8,465 bases of DNA from Planctomycetales bacterium (lineage in GTDB: Bacteria; Planctomycetota; Planctomycetia; Planctomycetales; Planctomycetaceae): assembly GCA_020050375.1 (NCBI GenBank), contig JAGVKR010000735.1:1-8465 (forward strand), given 5' to 3'. A program made the position numbers and the translations under genes. This document shows, piece by piece, positions 1 to 7,608 of this stretch (its first letter is position 1; every line of letters begins with the position of its first letter). The notes beneath the pieces were generated by a model. The model was not told the DNA's origin and did no database searches. It worked only from the letters and a program-made list of their open reading frames with translations.

Positions 1-291
1 CATCACGCTCCAGAAGGCAATTCCTACGGCGATCAGCATTCGGCGGCTGCGCGTATCGGCGAGGCGTCCCAGAGGAATGCCAAACAGTGTGTAGAACACT
101 GCGAAGGTGGCCCCCATCAGGTAACTGATTTCCGTCTCGCTGATACCGAAGTCTTTCCGGATCGGCCCGACCAGCAGGCTCAGAATCTGCCGATCGATGA
201 ACGAAAATACGTACGCCAGCGTGAGAACTCCAACGACGTACCAGGCGTAACCCGAAGACGGATAGTCGTCCTGCTCCGCTTCATGGCTCAT
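1..291 (-). CDS. MFS transporter, Spinster-like (N-terminal part, cut by window edge)
   Basis: This is an inner-membrane secondary transporter of the major facilitator superfamily; the substrate cannot be told. Only the first 97 residues are visible because the gene runs off the left edge. After a short acidic N-terminus (MSHEAEQDDYPSSG) comes a first membrane segment at about residues 15-37 that contains FIDRQILSLLV. The PIRKDFGISE loop follows, then a second segment at about 63-80, and then GRLADTRSRR, the MFS motif A loop between helices 2 and 3. FSFIDRQIL together with the PIRKDFGIS loop resembles the Spinster-like branch of bacterial MFS proteins (from memory of the family). The ATG at 291 is chosen because the acidic leader leads straight into helix 1; the ribosome binding site in front of it is weak. 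It lies 94 bp downstream of the first hydrolase on the same strand and may be co-transcribed with it. Confidence 0.88.
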   Translation of the reverse strand, partial: MSHEAEQDDYPSSGYAWYVVGVLTLAYVFSFIDRQILSLLVGPIRKDFGISETEISYLMGATFAVFYTLFGIPLGRLADTRSRRMLIAVGIAFWSVM

Positions 292-385
292 GGATTCCCA
301 TCCGATCTGGCAAGATGTGACCGCAAAAGCCGGCGCAAACGAGGTGCGCGGCGAGAAACGTGGCGAGCCGGAAGGTGAATCCGAA

Positions 386-1219
386 TTACTTGACGTCAGA
401 CCGCGCGTGCCGGAGAACGAAGTCCACCAGCTCCTGGCACTCGAAAAATCCGGCCCACATATTGTGCCCCTGCCCTTTGGGAACAATCAGCTCCATCTTT
501 CCGCCGAAGGCTTCGTAACGTTTGGCGACGGCGCCCGAGTTCAACTCCAGTGGAACAACCGCGTCAACGTCACCGTGAATCGCAAACAGCGGAACTTTTG
601 CCTTGGCCAGCGACGCGAGACGATCGACGGGATCGTGTTTCGCAAGCGATTCCTTCAGTTGCGTCGGAGTCAACTTGTAGGCGCCGGCGGCATTGTCGAC
701 TCCCGGATAGCTGGCGATGCTGCACACCGGATAGATGCCGGCGATCCCGCCCACGTTGTCGGCGTTGTCGCACGCCCAGGAATAAAGCATCAGCCCGCCT
801 CTGCTCCGCGCCAGCAGAATCGGCTTTCGCGACATGCCCCGCTTGTCGACCAGCGTTCGATACAGTGCCGAATACATTTCGCGACCGGTCGGGCTCCCAT
901 ACGATTCTCCGACGTCAATTCCAGCGATCGCGATTCCCGCCGCCGTGAACCTTTCGAACATCCAGATTTCCGACTTGCTGGGAAGGCCGGGGAGCGTCGG
1001 CGCGTACCACACCCACGGCGTCCGTTCCTTCTCCAGAGAAGGCTTCGCTGGAATCAGGAACGCCGGGCTACCGTCGACGAGAAAGACTTCACCCGGCAGC
1101 GGCAGTTCTTTTTCGGGAGGCTTTTCCTTGCCGCCGCTGGCCTCCTGGCCAAGGGAAGGCAACTCTCCCAACAAAAGGGTCAGCCAGAGCAGCACGAAAA
1201 CGCCTGCGTAGCGACGCAT
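386..1219 (-). CDS. Secreted alpha/beta hydrolase (esterase or peptidase-like), 277 aa
   Basis: A probable exported serine hydrolase. Residues 1-24 form a signal peptide (MRRYAG, then the hydrophobic VFVLLWLTLLLG, with possible cleavage near SLG-QE), and no lipobox cysteine is present. The mature part has the alpha/beta hydrolase order. A nucleophile-elbow-like LLARSRGGLML puts Ser139 as nucleophile, HGDVDAVVP (215-223) supplies Asp217 or Asp219, and KGQGHNMW supplies His252. The elbow has Ala where Gly usually starts GxSxG. The substrate is unknown; lipid, carbohydrate-ester or peptide substrates are all possible. The reading frame opens further upstream, at 1258, but the ATG at 1219 has a good GGAGA site 7 nt upstream and puts the signal peptide at the terminus, so it is preferred. 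It lies 70 bp downstream of the second hydrolase on the same strand. Very similar proteins are, in my recollection, common in planctomycetes. Confidence 0.85.
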   Translation of the reverse strand: MRRYAGVFVLLWLTLLLGELPSLGQEASGGKEKPPEKELPLPGEVFLVDGSPAFLIPAKPSLEKERTPWVWYAPTLPGLPSKSEIWMFERFTAAGIAIAGIDVGESYGSPTGREMYSALYRTLVDKRGMSRKPILLARSRGGLMLYSWACDNADNVGGIAGIYPVCSIASYPGVDNAAGAYKLTPTQLKESLAKHDPVDRLASLAKAKVPLFAIHGDVDAVVPLELNSGAVAKRYEAFGGKMELIVPKGQGHNMWAGFFECQELVDFVLRHARSDVK

Positions 1220-1226
1220 TTTCTTT

Positions 1227-1231
1227 TCTCC
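1227..1231 (-). promoter_or_regulatory. Ribosome binding site that decides the start of the 277-aa hydrolase
   Basis: The minus strand reads GGAGA here, 7 nt upstream of the ATG at 1219. This favours that ATG over an in-frame ATG at 1258, which would place 13 polar residues in front of the signal peptide. Confidence 0.6.
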
Positions 1232-1289
1232 GAGCGTGAGAATTTCGAAGCATTCCATTTCGACGGCCGGGCCTGGCGACGACCGCAGT

Positions 1290-2204
1290 CTACGGCGCCA
1301 GTAGCTTGGCCATCAGGAATTCCTCGGGTGACGGGTACTTCGTGTCGGATTTGGAATACTCGGGAATCACGAGGTAACATTCGTGTCCCACCTTGTCGGA
1401 TTTCTCCTTCATCTTGATGCCGTACACGCCGTGATGAATCCCGTGGCCGGCGTCTTTGGAAGGCAACGACAGATCTCCCTTGTAAGACATGAAGAGCGGT
1501 GGGTCCTTGGCGTCGAGATGGTTATAGGGCGAGAACTCGACGTACTGCGCGTGGTGCTTGTCGTAGTTGGCGATGGCTTCTTCAATCGTCTTCTCACCGA
1601 CCGCCATGTTGATCATCCGGTGCTTGAGCACATTCGGGCCGAGCCATCCCTCGATCACTTTGGGATCGATCGACGTCTGACCGGCCAGCGCCGCTGCGGC
1701 GCAAACGCGAGTCGATTCGCGAAGCACCGGGTCTTTCGAGGCCGGGTCGGCAAGATCGTCATGCAGCAGCAGCCACATCGACGTGCATGCCCCGGCGCTC
1801 CCTCCCGTCAGGGCGATGTGCTTTCCGTCGATGTTCCATTCGGACGCTTTCGAGCGAAGGAACTGAATGGCGCGCGCCGCGTCGTGAACCGGCGCTGGCA
1901 GCGGCACTTCACCCGTCAGGCGGTAATTGATCGACGCCACCGAGATCCCTTTATCAAGATAGGGAGCGATGTCCTTCGGTTCCCGCTTCTTGTCGCCGCT
2001 GACCCAGCCGCCGCCGTGGATATAGACCAGAAGCGGCCGCGGTCCATTCCCTTTGGCCTGCCAGAAATCGAGCACGTTTCGAGGATGCGGCCCGTACAAA
2101 ACTTCGGCATGAGTGGGAGGCAACGGCGCTGGCTTCTCTTCTGCCGCGAAAAGAGCGCCGGCGATCGTCATCAGCGTGATCAGGAAAATCGTGGGGCGTT
2201 GCAT
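1290..2204 (-). CDS. Secreted alpha/beta hydrolase of the HGGGW carboxylesterase type, 304 aa
   Basis: A probable exported esterase of the alpha/beta hydrolase fold-3 / BD-FAE-like group. A signal peptide covers about residues 1-20 (MQRPTIFLITLMTIAGALFA). The oxyanion-hole motif YIHGGGW is at 61-67 and the nucleophile elbow GGSAGA at 134-139, with Ser136 as nucleophile. SYKGD ending at Asp244 sits where the acid residue is expected. The usual catalytic His near the C-terminus (typically in a GxGHG context) is not in its normal place: the last 28 residues contain no His, and the nearest candidates are His254, His257 and His258 in AGHGIHHG, followed by His274. The enzyme may therefore use a shifted His or be catalytically altered. 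The start ATG has GGAGA 6 nt upstream (2211-2215). It is the first gene of a leftward group and diverges from the operon at 2560. The physiological substrate is unknown. Confidence 0.87.
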   Translation of the reverse strand: MQRPTIFLITLMTIAGALFAAEEKPAPLPPTHAEVLYGPHPRNVLDFWQAKGNGPRPLLVYIHGGGWVSGDKKREPKDIAPYLDKGISVASINYRLTGEVPLPAPVHDAARAIQFLRSKASEWNIDGKHIALTGGSAGACTSMWLLLHDDLADPASKDPVLRESTRVCAAAALAGQTSIDPKVIEGWLGPNVLKHRMINMAVGEKTIEEAIANYDKHHAQYVEFSPYNHLDAKDPPLFMSYKGDLSLPSKDAGHGIHHGVYGIKMKEKSDKVGHECYLVIPEYSKSDTKYPSPEEFLMAKLLAP

Positions 2205-2559
2205 AGACTGTCTCCGGATGTGTCGCAGGAGTGAATTGACCCGGTTTCAAACACCGATGTCCGGTCGGGAGGTTGAGAGTGTAACACGCCGTCAGGCGAT
2301 TGGTTACCGTGCACTAATCCCCATTTTCTATTTTGATTTTTGGATTTCCTTAGACATTTGATTTTCGGGCTTTCCCCAGCTTGATTCGAATGTTGAATCC
2401 AAACGACGAATTCCGAAAGACAAATGTCGAAGGAAAGACAAAAAGCAAAGCACGAAAGAGTGGCCGTTGCCGTTGGCCGCACGATGCGTCGTTCGATAGA
2501 CTACGTTCACGTTTGGAGTGCGTCCGAGATTCCAACAACCGTCTTCGACAGGCGAATCC
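2205..2559. other. Divergent intergenic region (355 bp) with a long inverted repeat
   Basis: No convincing gene lies here. The region separates the leftward hydrolase group from the rightward catabolic operon and must hold promoters for both. In the middle is an imperfect inverted repeat (listed separately) in locally AT-rich DNA. A weak sigma-70-like pair for the rightward operon is TTGGCC (2473-2478) and TAGACT (2497-2502) with an 18-nt spacer; each box matches 4 of 6 consensus bases, so it is only a candidate. A GTG at 2518 would extend the first SDR by 14 residues but has no family support. No regulator gene sits beside the region. Confidence 0.6.
2345..2436. repeat. Inverted repeat element, copy 1 (24-nt arms, 44-nt centre)
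   Basis: The left arm, 2345-2368, begins TTTCCTTAGACATTTG. The right arm, 2413-2436, is its reverse complement at 21 of 24 positions. The 44-nt centre carries a smaller GATTC/GAATC inverted pair (2383-2387 and 2395-2399). The arms share their core with another element at 6228-6312 in this window, so this is a dispersed repeat family and not a gene-specific regulatory hairpin. As transcribed RNA it could fold into a long stem. Pipelines may call spurious short proteins across it, because it stays open in several frames. Confidence 0.8.
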
Positions 2560-3324
<765 letters not shown>

Positions 3325-3326
3325 AT

Positions 3327-3330
3327 GGAG
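3327..3330 (+). promoter_or_regulatory. Ribosome binding site that decides the start of the acyl-CoA dehydrogenase
   Basis: GGAG lies 6 nt before the ATG at 3337. The other in-frame ATG at 3325 directly follows the upstream stop codon, overlaps this site, and has no comparable site of its own, so 3337 is preferred. Confidence 0.6.
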
Positions 3331-3336
3331 TCGATC

Positions 3337-4554
3337 ATGAACGAACACGGCAACATCTTCGATCCATCCCCCCGAGCAAAGGACTACCTTGCGCGCCTCT
3401 CGGCGTTCATGGACGAACACATCTACCCCAACGAAGAGACCTATCATGCCCAGGGTCAGGCGGCCGATCGCTGGCAGCCGCGACCGATTGTCGGGGAACT
3501 GAAAACCAGGGCGAAAGCCGCCGGGTTATGGAATCTGTTCCTTCCCGAATGCGGGCTCGGCGCCGGCCTCACGAATCTCGAATACGCTCCGCTGTGCGAG
3601 ATCATGGGGCGCGTTTCCTGGTCACCCGAGGTCTTCAACTGTTCGGCCCCCGACACGGGCAACATGGAAGTGCTCGTGCGATACGGCACTCCCGAGCAAC
3701 AGGACCGCTGGCTGAAACCACTGCTGGCAGGAACAATCCGCTCGTGCTTCGCGATGACCGAGCCCGACGTGGCCTCGTCCGACGCCACCAACATCCGGGC
3801 GCGCATCGAGCGCCGGGGAGACGAATACATCCTCAATGGCCGCAAATGGTGGACGTCGGGAGCCGGCGACCCGTGCTGCAAGATCTGCATTTTCATGGGT
3901 CAGACCAATCCCTCCGCTCCCGCCCATCAACAGCAGTCGATGATTCTCGTGCCGATGGACGCCCCCGGCATCACCGCCAAACGGATGCTGACGGTTTTCG
4001 GTTACGATGATGCGCCGCACGGCCACGCCGAGATGCTGTTCGAGAACGTCCGCGTCCCCGCCTCGAATTTGCTGCTGGGCGAAGGGCGCGGCTTCGAGAT
4101 CGCGCAGGGTCGGCTCGGGCCGGGGCGGATCCACCACTGCATGCGGCTCATCGGTTTGGCGGAACGGGCCCTCGAAGCGATGTGCCGGCGCGTGCAGGCC
4201 CGCGTTGCTTTCGGCAAACCGATCGCCGAACAGGGGACGATTCGCGCCGACATCGCCGACTCGCGAATCGAAATCGATCAGGCGCGGTTGCTGACGATAA
4301 AGGCCGCCGCCTTGATGGATACTGTCGGCAACAAGGCGGCCCGCACGGAGATCGCGATGATCAAGGTCGTGGCCCCCAACGTCGCGCTCCGCGTCATCGA
4401 TCGGGCGATTCAGGCGCATGGGGCGGCCGGCGTCAGCGGCGATGTCTTTCTCGCCGAGGCGTGGGCCGGCTCGCGAACGCTCCGGCTGGCAGACGGCCCC
4501 GATGAAGTCCACCGCGAAACGATCGCCCGCCTTGAGCTGCGGCGTCATTCATAG
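3337..4554 (+). CDS. Acyl-CoA dehydrogenase, ACAD10/ACAD11 (LvaC-like) subfamily, 405 aa
   Basis: An FAD-dependent acyl-CoA dehydrogenase-fold enzyme of the subfamily that forms the C-terminal half of animal ACAD10 and ACAD11. The helical N-terminal domain begins [11 protein letters not shown]. The FAD/substrate stretch reads [16 protein letters not shown] (137-152) and [10 protein letters not shown] (168-177). [20 protein letters not shown] (248-267) is a subfamily signature. Near the C-terminus LADGPDEVH (384-392) puts Asp386 where many acyl-CoA dehydrogenases carry the catalytic Glu; this motif also marks the subfamily. In P. putida, LvaC of this type acts on a 4-phosphoacyl-CoA, eliminating phosphate and leading to the 3-hydroxyacyl-CoA, and the animal enzymes are linked to 4-hydroxyacid breakdown. 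The matching kinase half is encoded three genes downstream, not fused. Full length for the family's dehydrogenase half. Subfamily placement is very likely; the exact substrate is inferred. Confidence 0.93.
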   Translation: MNEHGNIFDPSPRAKDYLARLSAFMDEHIYPNEETYHAQGQAADRWQPRPIVGELKTRAKAAGLWNLFLPECGLGAGLTNLEYAPLCEIMGRVSWSPEVFNCSAPDTGNMEVLVRYGTPEQQDRWLKPLLAGTIRSCFAMTEPDVASSDATNIRARIERRGDEYILNGRKWWTSGAGDPCCKICIFMGQTNPSAPAHQQQSMILVPMDAPGITAKRMLTVFGYDDAPHGHAEMLFENVRVPASNLLLGEGRGFEIAQGRLGPGRIHHCMRLIGLAERALEAMCRRVQARVAFGKPIAEQGTIRADIADSRIEIDQARLLTIKAAALMDTVGNKAARTEIAMIKVVAPNVALRVIDRAIQAHGAAGVSGDVFLAEAWAGSRTLRLADGPDEVHRETIARLELRRHS

Positions 4555-4582
4555 ATTCCGGGAGCGTGTGTGAAGCCGTGTG

Positions 4583-4602
4583 GTGTGGACTTCAGTCCAC
4601 AC
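4583..4602. repeat. REP-like hairpin 1 (8-bp stem, TTCA loop)
   Basis: A perfect 8-bp inverted repeat, GTGTGGAC / GTCCACAC, around the loop TTCA. It lies 28 bp after the acyl-CoA dehydrogenase stop. No T-run follows, so it is unlikely to be an intrinsic terminator. It pairs with a second, oppositely oriented hairpin 13 bp further on. Confidence 0.85.
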
Positions 4603-4615
4603 GAAATGTCGTATC

Positions 4616-4635
4616 GTGTTGGCTGAAGCCAACAC
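4616..4635. repeat. REP-like hairpin 2 (8-bp stem, TGAA loop), inverted relative to hairpin 1
   Basis: A perfect 8-bp inverted repeat, GTGTTGGC / GCCAACAC, around the loop TGAA. Read on the opposite strand it matches hairpin 1 at 16 of 20 positions. The four differences fall in two base pairs that change together, so the stem is kept. The two form a head-to-head pair like the REP pairs (BIMEs) of enterobacteria. Confidence 0.85.
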
Positions 4636-4680
4636 TACAATTCTTGCGGCCGTCTTTTCGATCGAAACGTCCGCGCGTTC

Positions 4681-4684
4681 GGAG
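4681..4684 (+). promoter_or_regulatory. Ribosome binding site that decides the start of the second SDR
   Basis: GGAG sits 5 nt before the ATG at 4690 and only 2 nt before the in-frame GTG at 4687, so the ATG is the better start. Confidence 0.6.
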
Positions 4685-4689
4685 TTGTG

Positions 4690-5466
4690 ATGCAACTGCA
4701 AGGGAAGGTCGCGGTCGTCACCGGCGGGGGGAGCGGCATCGGCCGCGCTCTCTGCCAGCGGTTCGCCGCCGAGGGAGCGCGGGGAGTTGTGGTCGCCGAC
4801 CTCTACGAAGAAACTGCGCGTGACACAGCGGCCGAATTCGGCGGAATGGCAGTCGCGGTCGACGTCGGCATCGAAGAACAACTCGTACGGCTGGTCGAGC
4901 GGGCGACGGCCGAGTTTGGCGTCATCGACCTGTTTTGTTCCAACGCCGGCATCTGCCCGCAAGGTGGCCCGGAGTTCACCGACGCCGGCTGGCAACGCGC
5001 ATGGCAGGTCAACGTGATGAGCCACATTTACGCTGCGCGGGCCGTCTTGCCCGGTATGATCGCCCGTAGGTCTGGCTATCTGCTGCAAACCGCTTCTGCT
5101 GCGGGCTTACTCACGCAGTTGGGGTCGGCCCCATATTCGGTGACCAAGCATGCCGCTGTCGGATTTGCCGAATGGCTGTCGATCACGTACGCCGAGGCGG
5201 GTATCAAAGTTTCGTGTCTTTGCCCGCAAGGAGTCCATACCGACATGCTCCGCACGGCGGAAGGGGGGCTGGCCGATTTTCTCCGCGAATCGGCCCTCGC
5301 TCCCGAAACGGTGGCCGACGCCGTCGTCCAGGGGCTCGCCGACGAACGGTTTCTCATTCTGCCGCACCCCGAGGTGGCCGAGTATTTTCTACACAAAGCA
5401 GAAGACTACGAACGCTGGCTGCGTGGCATGAGGCGTCTTCAGGACAAGCTGGGAGTGAGTGGATGA
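4690..5466 (+). CDS. SDR-family oxidoreductase, NAD(H)-type (258 aa)
   Basis: A second classical SDR, only distantly like the first. The glycine motif TGGGSGIG is at 11-18. Asp37 at the end of the second strand (VVADL) predicts NAD(H), in contrast to the NADP-type SDR at the head of the operon. NAG is at 85-87, and the catalytic residues are Asn108, Ser136 (TASAAG), Tyr149 and Lys153 (YSVTK). The C-terminus carries an extension ([17 protein letters not shown], about 224-240, then [11 protein letters not shown]), seen, as I recall, in SDRs encoded beside ACAD/APH genes. A likely role is oxidation of a hydroxyacyl intermediate, but no substrate can be read from the sequence. It follows a 135-bp gap containing the REP-like hairpins, and its stop overlaps the next start by 4 nt (ATGA), so it is translationally linked to the phosphatase-like gene. 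Confidence 0.9.
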   Translation: MQLQGKVAVVTGGGSGIGRALCQRFAAEGARGVVVADLYEETARDTAAEFGGMAVAVDVGIEEQLVRLVERATAEFGVIDLFCSNAGICPQGGPEFTDAGWQRAWQVNVMSHIYAARAVLPGMIARRSGYLLQTASAAGLLTQLGSAPYSVTKHAAVGFAEWLSITYAEAGIKVSCLCPQGVHTDMLRTAEGGLADFLRESALAPETVADAVVQGLADERFLILPHPEVAEYFLHKAEDYERWLRGMRRLQDKLGVSG

Positions 5467-6182
5467 GCGTGCTGACACTGGTGCGACACGGGCAAGCCTC
5501 GTTCTTCGCCGACGACTACGACAAACTGTCGCCGCTGGGCGAGCAACAGGCGCGGCTCGTCGGCGAATACTGGGCCCGGCAGCGACTTCCCGTCGACGAA
5601 GTCTACATGGGACCGCGCGCCCGACAGCGACGATCGGCCGAGCTCGCCGGCCACGCCTACCGCGAGGCGGGGCTCACGTGGCCCGAGCCAGTCCCGCTCG
5701 ATGATCTCGACGAATACGATCTGGCGGGGTTGAGCAAATCGCTCGCTCCCGCCTTCGCGAAACAGAATCCCGAGTTCGCCAGTTTGGGGGCGACCTTCAT
5801 GCAGAGCACCGTCGAAGTAGAACGACTGCGGAGCTTTCAGCGAATGTTCGCGATGCTGCTGGGGCACTGGCAGGGACTGGCGCACGACGTAGAAGGCTTC
5901 GAAAGCTGGCCCGCGTTTCGCGAGCGGGTGCAGCGGGTCATCCGCCGGGTGCAGGAGAGACAGGGGCGTGGTCGCCGCGTGCTGATGTTCACGTCTGGCG
6001 GCTTCATCAGCGGCGCCGCGCAATGGGCGCTGGGAATCTCCGACAAAACCGTCCTCGAAATGAACTGGCGGATCCGCAACAGCTCCTTCACCGAATTCGT
6101 CTTCACCGGCGACCGCTTCACGCTCGACAACTTCAACTCGCTTCCGCACATCCACGATCAGAAATTGTGGACATACCGATGA
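5463..6182 (+). CDS. Histidine phosphatase superfamily (phosphoglycerate mutase-like) protein, second His replaced (239 aa)
   Basis: A branch-1 histidine phosphatase-fold protein, presumably cytosolic. LVRHGQAS at 6-13 gives Arg8 and the phospho-accepting His9. [10 protein letters not shown] aligns with the family's SPxxRxxQTAE and supplies Arg54. LDEYD at 82-86 supplies Glu84 as likely acid. The place where the family normally has its second His (SHGG) reads MFTSGG, with Ser178 instead. It could still accept phosphate on His9, but catalysis or ligand binding may differ. The operon contains a kinase that probably makes a phosphoacyl-CoA, so a housekeeping or proofreading phosphatase for that intermediate is an attractive inference. 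The frame is open upstream to 5172, but the ATG at 5463 overlaps the SDR stop by 4 nt and starts directly at the family N-terminus. A 170-bp gap with a repeat element separates it from the kinase. Confidence 0.87.
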   Translation: MSVLTLVRHGQASFFADDYDKLSPLGEQQARLVGEYWARQRLPVDEVYMGPRARQRRSAELAGHAYREAGLTWPEPVPLDDLDEYDLAGLSKSLAPAFAKQNPEFASLGATFMQSTVEVERLRSFQRMFAMLLGHWQGLAHDVEGFESWPAFRERVQRVIRRVQERQGRGRRVLMFTSGGFISGAAQWALGISDKTVLEMNWRIRNSSFTEFVFTGDRFTLDNFNSLPHIHDQKLWTYR

Positions 6183-6227
6183 AGTCGCAAAAGAGTGTAA
6201 ACGCTTTTTGTCATTTCGGATTTTGGC

Positions 6228-6312
6228 TTTCCTTAGACGTTTGTTTTTCGAGCTTCCTCGAAGAGAAACAGTGAACTCGGAGCGAAATCCGAAAAACAAA
6301 TGTCTAAGGAAA
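6228..6312. repeat. Inverted repeat element, copy 2 (23-nt arms, 39-nt centre)
   Basis: The left arm 6228-6250 (TTTCCTTAGACGTTTG then TTTTTCG) and the right arm 6290-6312 are reverse complements at 22 of 23 positions. The core is the same as in the element at 2345-2436. It fills much of the 170-bp gap between the phosphatase-like gene and the kinase, ending 40 bp before the kinase start. Transcribed with the operon, it would form a strong stem-loop that could lower or uncouple kinase expression or protect mRNA ends. No T-run follows, so an intrinsic terminator is not indicated. Confidence 0.85.
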
Positions 6313-6352
6313 CACAAAAGACAAAACCTCAAAACTTTCGACCGGCGCTCGC

Positions 6353-7420
6353 ATGACCACCGATCTCAACCCCACTGCCCCAATCCGACCGGGCGAAGAG
6401 CTCCCCCTCGAACGGCTCGAAGCCTATCTCACGGCGCACCTGCCCGACGCTGCCGGGCCGCTCGTCGTCGAGCAGTTTCCCGCCGGGCATTCCAATCTCA
6501 CGTATCTCCTCCGTCTCGGCCCGCGCGAGCTCGTTCTGCGCCGGCCCCCCTTCGGCAATCAGGTGAAGACGGCCCACGATATGGGGCGCGAATACCGCAT
6601 TCTTTCGCGGCTCTGCACCGTGTTTCCCGCGGCCCCTCGCCCCGAGCTCTATTGCGAAGATGAAAGCGTGATCGGCTCGCCGTTCTACGTGATGGAACGC
6701 CGCCGTGGCCTGATCCTGCGGAAGACGCTGCCGCCGGGAGTGACGATCGACGCCGATACCGCCCGGCGAATGTCGACGGCGCTCGTCGACAATCTCGCCC
6801 TGCTCCATTCGCTCGATTACCGCGCGGCGGGTCTGGCCGAGCTCGGCAAGCCTGAAGGCTATGTCGAACGACAGGTGAGCGGCTGGACCAAGCGCTACGC
6901 CGCCAGTCGAACGGACGACGTCCCGACGATGGACAGCGTCGCCCAATGGCTGAGCGCGCATCTCCCCGCCGAGTCGGGGGGAGTCGTCATTCACAACGAT
7001 TACAAATACGACAACCTGGTCCTCGCGGCCGAGGACCCGACGCGGATCGTCGCCGTTCTCGACTGGGAGATGGCCACGATCGGCGATCCGCTGATGGATC
7101 TGGGATCCACGCTGGGCTACTGGGTCGAAGCGGGAGACTCTGAAGTGTTGCGGCGCGCGGCGTTCGGCCCGAGCGCGCTCCCCGGCAGCCTGAACCGCCG
7201 TGAACTGGTCGACCGCTACCAGAGTCAGACCGGGAGAACGGTCGCGGATCCGGTGTTCTATTACAGTTTCGGCCTGTTCAAGCTCGCCGTGATCGTGCAG
7301 CAGATTTACGCCCGCTACGTCCGCGGCAATACGACCGACCCGCGCTTTGCCCACCTCAACCAGCTTGTCACGATCCTCGGGCAACAGGCGGATCAGGCGC
7401 TGAATGCCGGGAAGCTGTGA
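6353..7420 (+). CDS. APH-fold kinase, ACAD10/11 N-terminal-domain type (LvaA-like), 355 aa
   Basis: A phosphotransferase of the aminoglycoside phosphotransferase/choline kinase fold, in the subfamily forming the kinase half of animal ACAD10/11; not expected to be an antibiotic resistance enzyme. FPAGHSNLTYLL (42-53) is the glycine-containing nucleotide loop. VLRRPP (61-66) sits at the usual ATP-lysine strand, with arginines. REY with Glu80 and SVIGSPFYVMER (105-116) are subfamily features. The catalytic loop HNDYKYDNL (214-222) gives Asp216 and Asn221, and LDWEMATIGDPLMDLG (236-251) gives the metal-binding Asp237. By analogy with LvaA it would phosphorylate the 4-hydroxyl of a 4-hydroxyacyl-CoA, making the substrate for the acyl-CoA dehydrogenase at 3337. 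LvaA works with a small partner, LvaB, and no such gene is visible. The ATG at 6353 has no strong ribosome binding site; the 170-bp upstream gap holds a repeat element. Last gene of the operon. Confidence 0.92.
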   Translation: MTTDLNPTAPIRPGEELPLERLEAYLTAHLPDAAGPLVVEQFPAGHSNLTYLLRLGPRELVLRRPPFGNQVKTAHDMGREYRILSRLCTVFPAAPRPELYCEDESVIGSPFYVMERRRGLILRKTLPPGVTIDADTARRMSTALVDNLALLHSLDYRAAGLAELGKPEGYVERQVSGWTKRYAASRTDDVPTMDSVAQWLSAHLPAESGGVVIHNDYKYDNLVLAAEDPTRIVAVLDWEMATIGDPLMDLGSTLGYWVEAGDSEVLRRAAFGPSALPGSLNRRELVDRYQSQTGRTVADPVFYYSFGLFKLAVIVQQIYARYVRGNTTDPRFAHLNQLVTILGQQADQALNAGKL

Positions 7421-7460
7421 CTGCAAAACTTCGCGCGGCCCAAGATGCGGGACGAGGAGT

Positions 7461-7503
7461 CAGGCGACAGGAATCAGGCGCCAGACGCGTTTTCTGTCCC
7501 CTG
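7461..7503. repeat. Short inverted and direct repeats in the spacer downstream of the kinase
   Basis: CAGGCGACAG (7461-7470) and CTGTCCCCTG (7494-7503) form an inverted repeat with 9 of 10 positions pairing. Inside it, TCAGGCGaCAG at 7460-7470 recurs as TCAGGCGcCAG three bases later, an 11-nt direct repeat with one difference. It could end the kinase transcript, but the T-run (TTTT) lies before the right arm, not after it. It more likely belongs to a dispersed intergenic repeat. Confidence 0.5.
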
Positions 7504-7535
7504 CCGGCTCGGAGTCGCCACCACGCGCTGGCCAT

Positions 7536-7550
7536 CAAGCCAATGGCTTG
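7536..7550. repeat. Small hairpin CAAGCC-AAT-GGCTTG
   Basis: A perfect 6-bp stem with a 3-nt loop, followed by CTTTC and not a T-run. It lies about 30 bp upstream of the candidate promoter of the DUF1559 gene. It is either a weak terminator for the operon or another intergenic palindrome. Confidence 0.45.
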
Positions 7551-7580
7551 CTTTCACGAGCGAGAGCCCGTAACATTTTA

Positions 7581-7608
7581 TTGACATTCTGACAAATGAA
7601 AGAATATC
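7581..7608 (+). promoter_or_regulatory. Possible sigma-70-type promoter for the DUF1559 gene
   Basis: TTGACA (7581-7586) matches the -35 consensus perfectly. About 16 nt later comes the AT-rich AATATC (7603-7608), a poor -10 box matching 3 of 6. It lies in the only AT-rich stretch of the spacer and would give a 5' leader of roughly 45 nt before the start codon at 7661. The -10 assignment is uncertain. Confidence 0.35.

Noticed and set aside
290..1417. Long open frame on the plus strand across both hydrolase genes
   Set aside because: It is antisense to a clear signal-peptide hydrolase, its protein has no recognisable motif, and it is rich in Arg/Pro as expected for a GC-driven mirror frame.
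3622..4548. 308-codon open frame on the minus strand over the acyl-CoA dehydrogenase
   Set aside because: Antisense shadow of a strongly recognised enzyme, with no motif of its own.
4583..4635. Intrinsic terminator after the acyl-CoA dehydrogenase
   Set aside because: The hairpins are strong but no T-run follows either one, and the same-strand gene downstream fits the same pathway, so a repeat is the better reading.
5172..5462. N-terminal extension of the phosphatase-like gene to an upstream start
   Set aside because: It would overlap the second SDR by almost 300 bp and adds low-complexity Arg-rich sequence before the conserved LVRHG start.
6183..6352. A small LvaB-like gene between the phosphatase-like gene and the kinase
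   Set aside because: The gap is only 170 bp and is mostly inverted repeat; a short open frame through it reads repeat sequence with no coding support.
6353..7420. Aminoglycoside resistance gene
   Set aside because: The fold is APH, but the subfamily motifs (SVIGSPFYVMER, DWEMATIGDPLMDLG) and the neighbouring ACAD point to the ACAD10/11 kinase type.
6329..7426. 365-codon open frame on the minus strand covering almost the whole kinase gene
   Set aside because: Tempting for its length, but the sense strand encodes an intact kinase with every catalytic motif, and the antisense product shows no family features.
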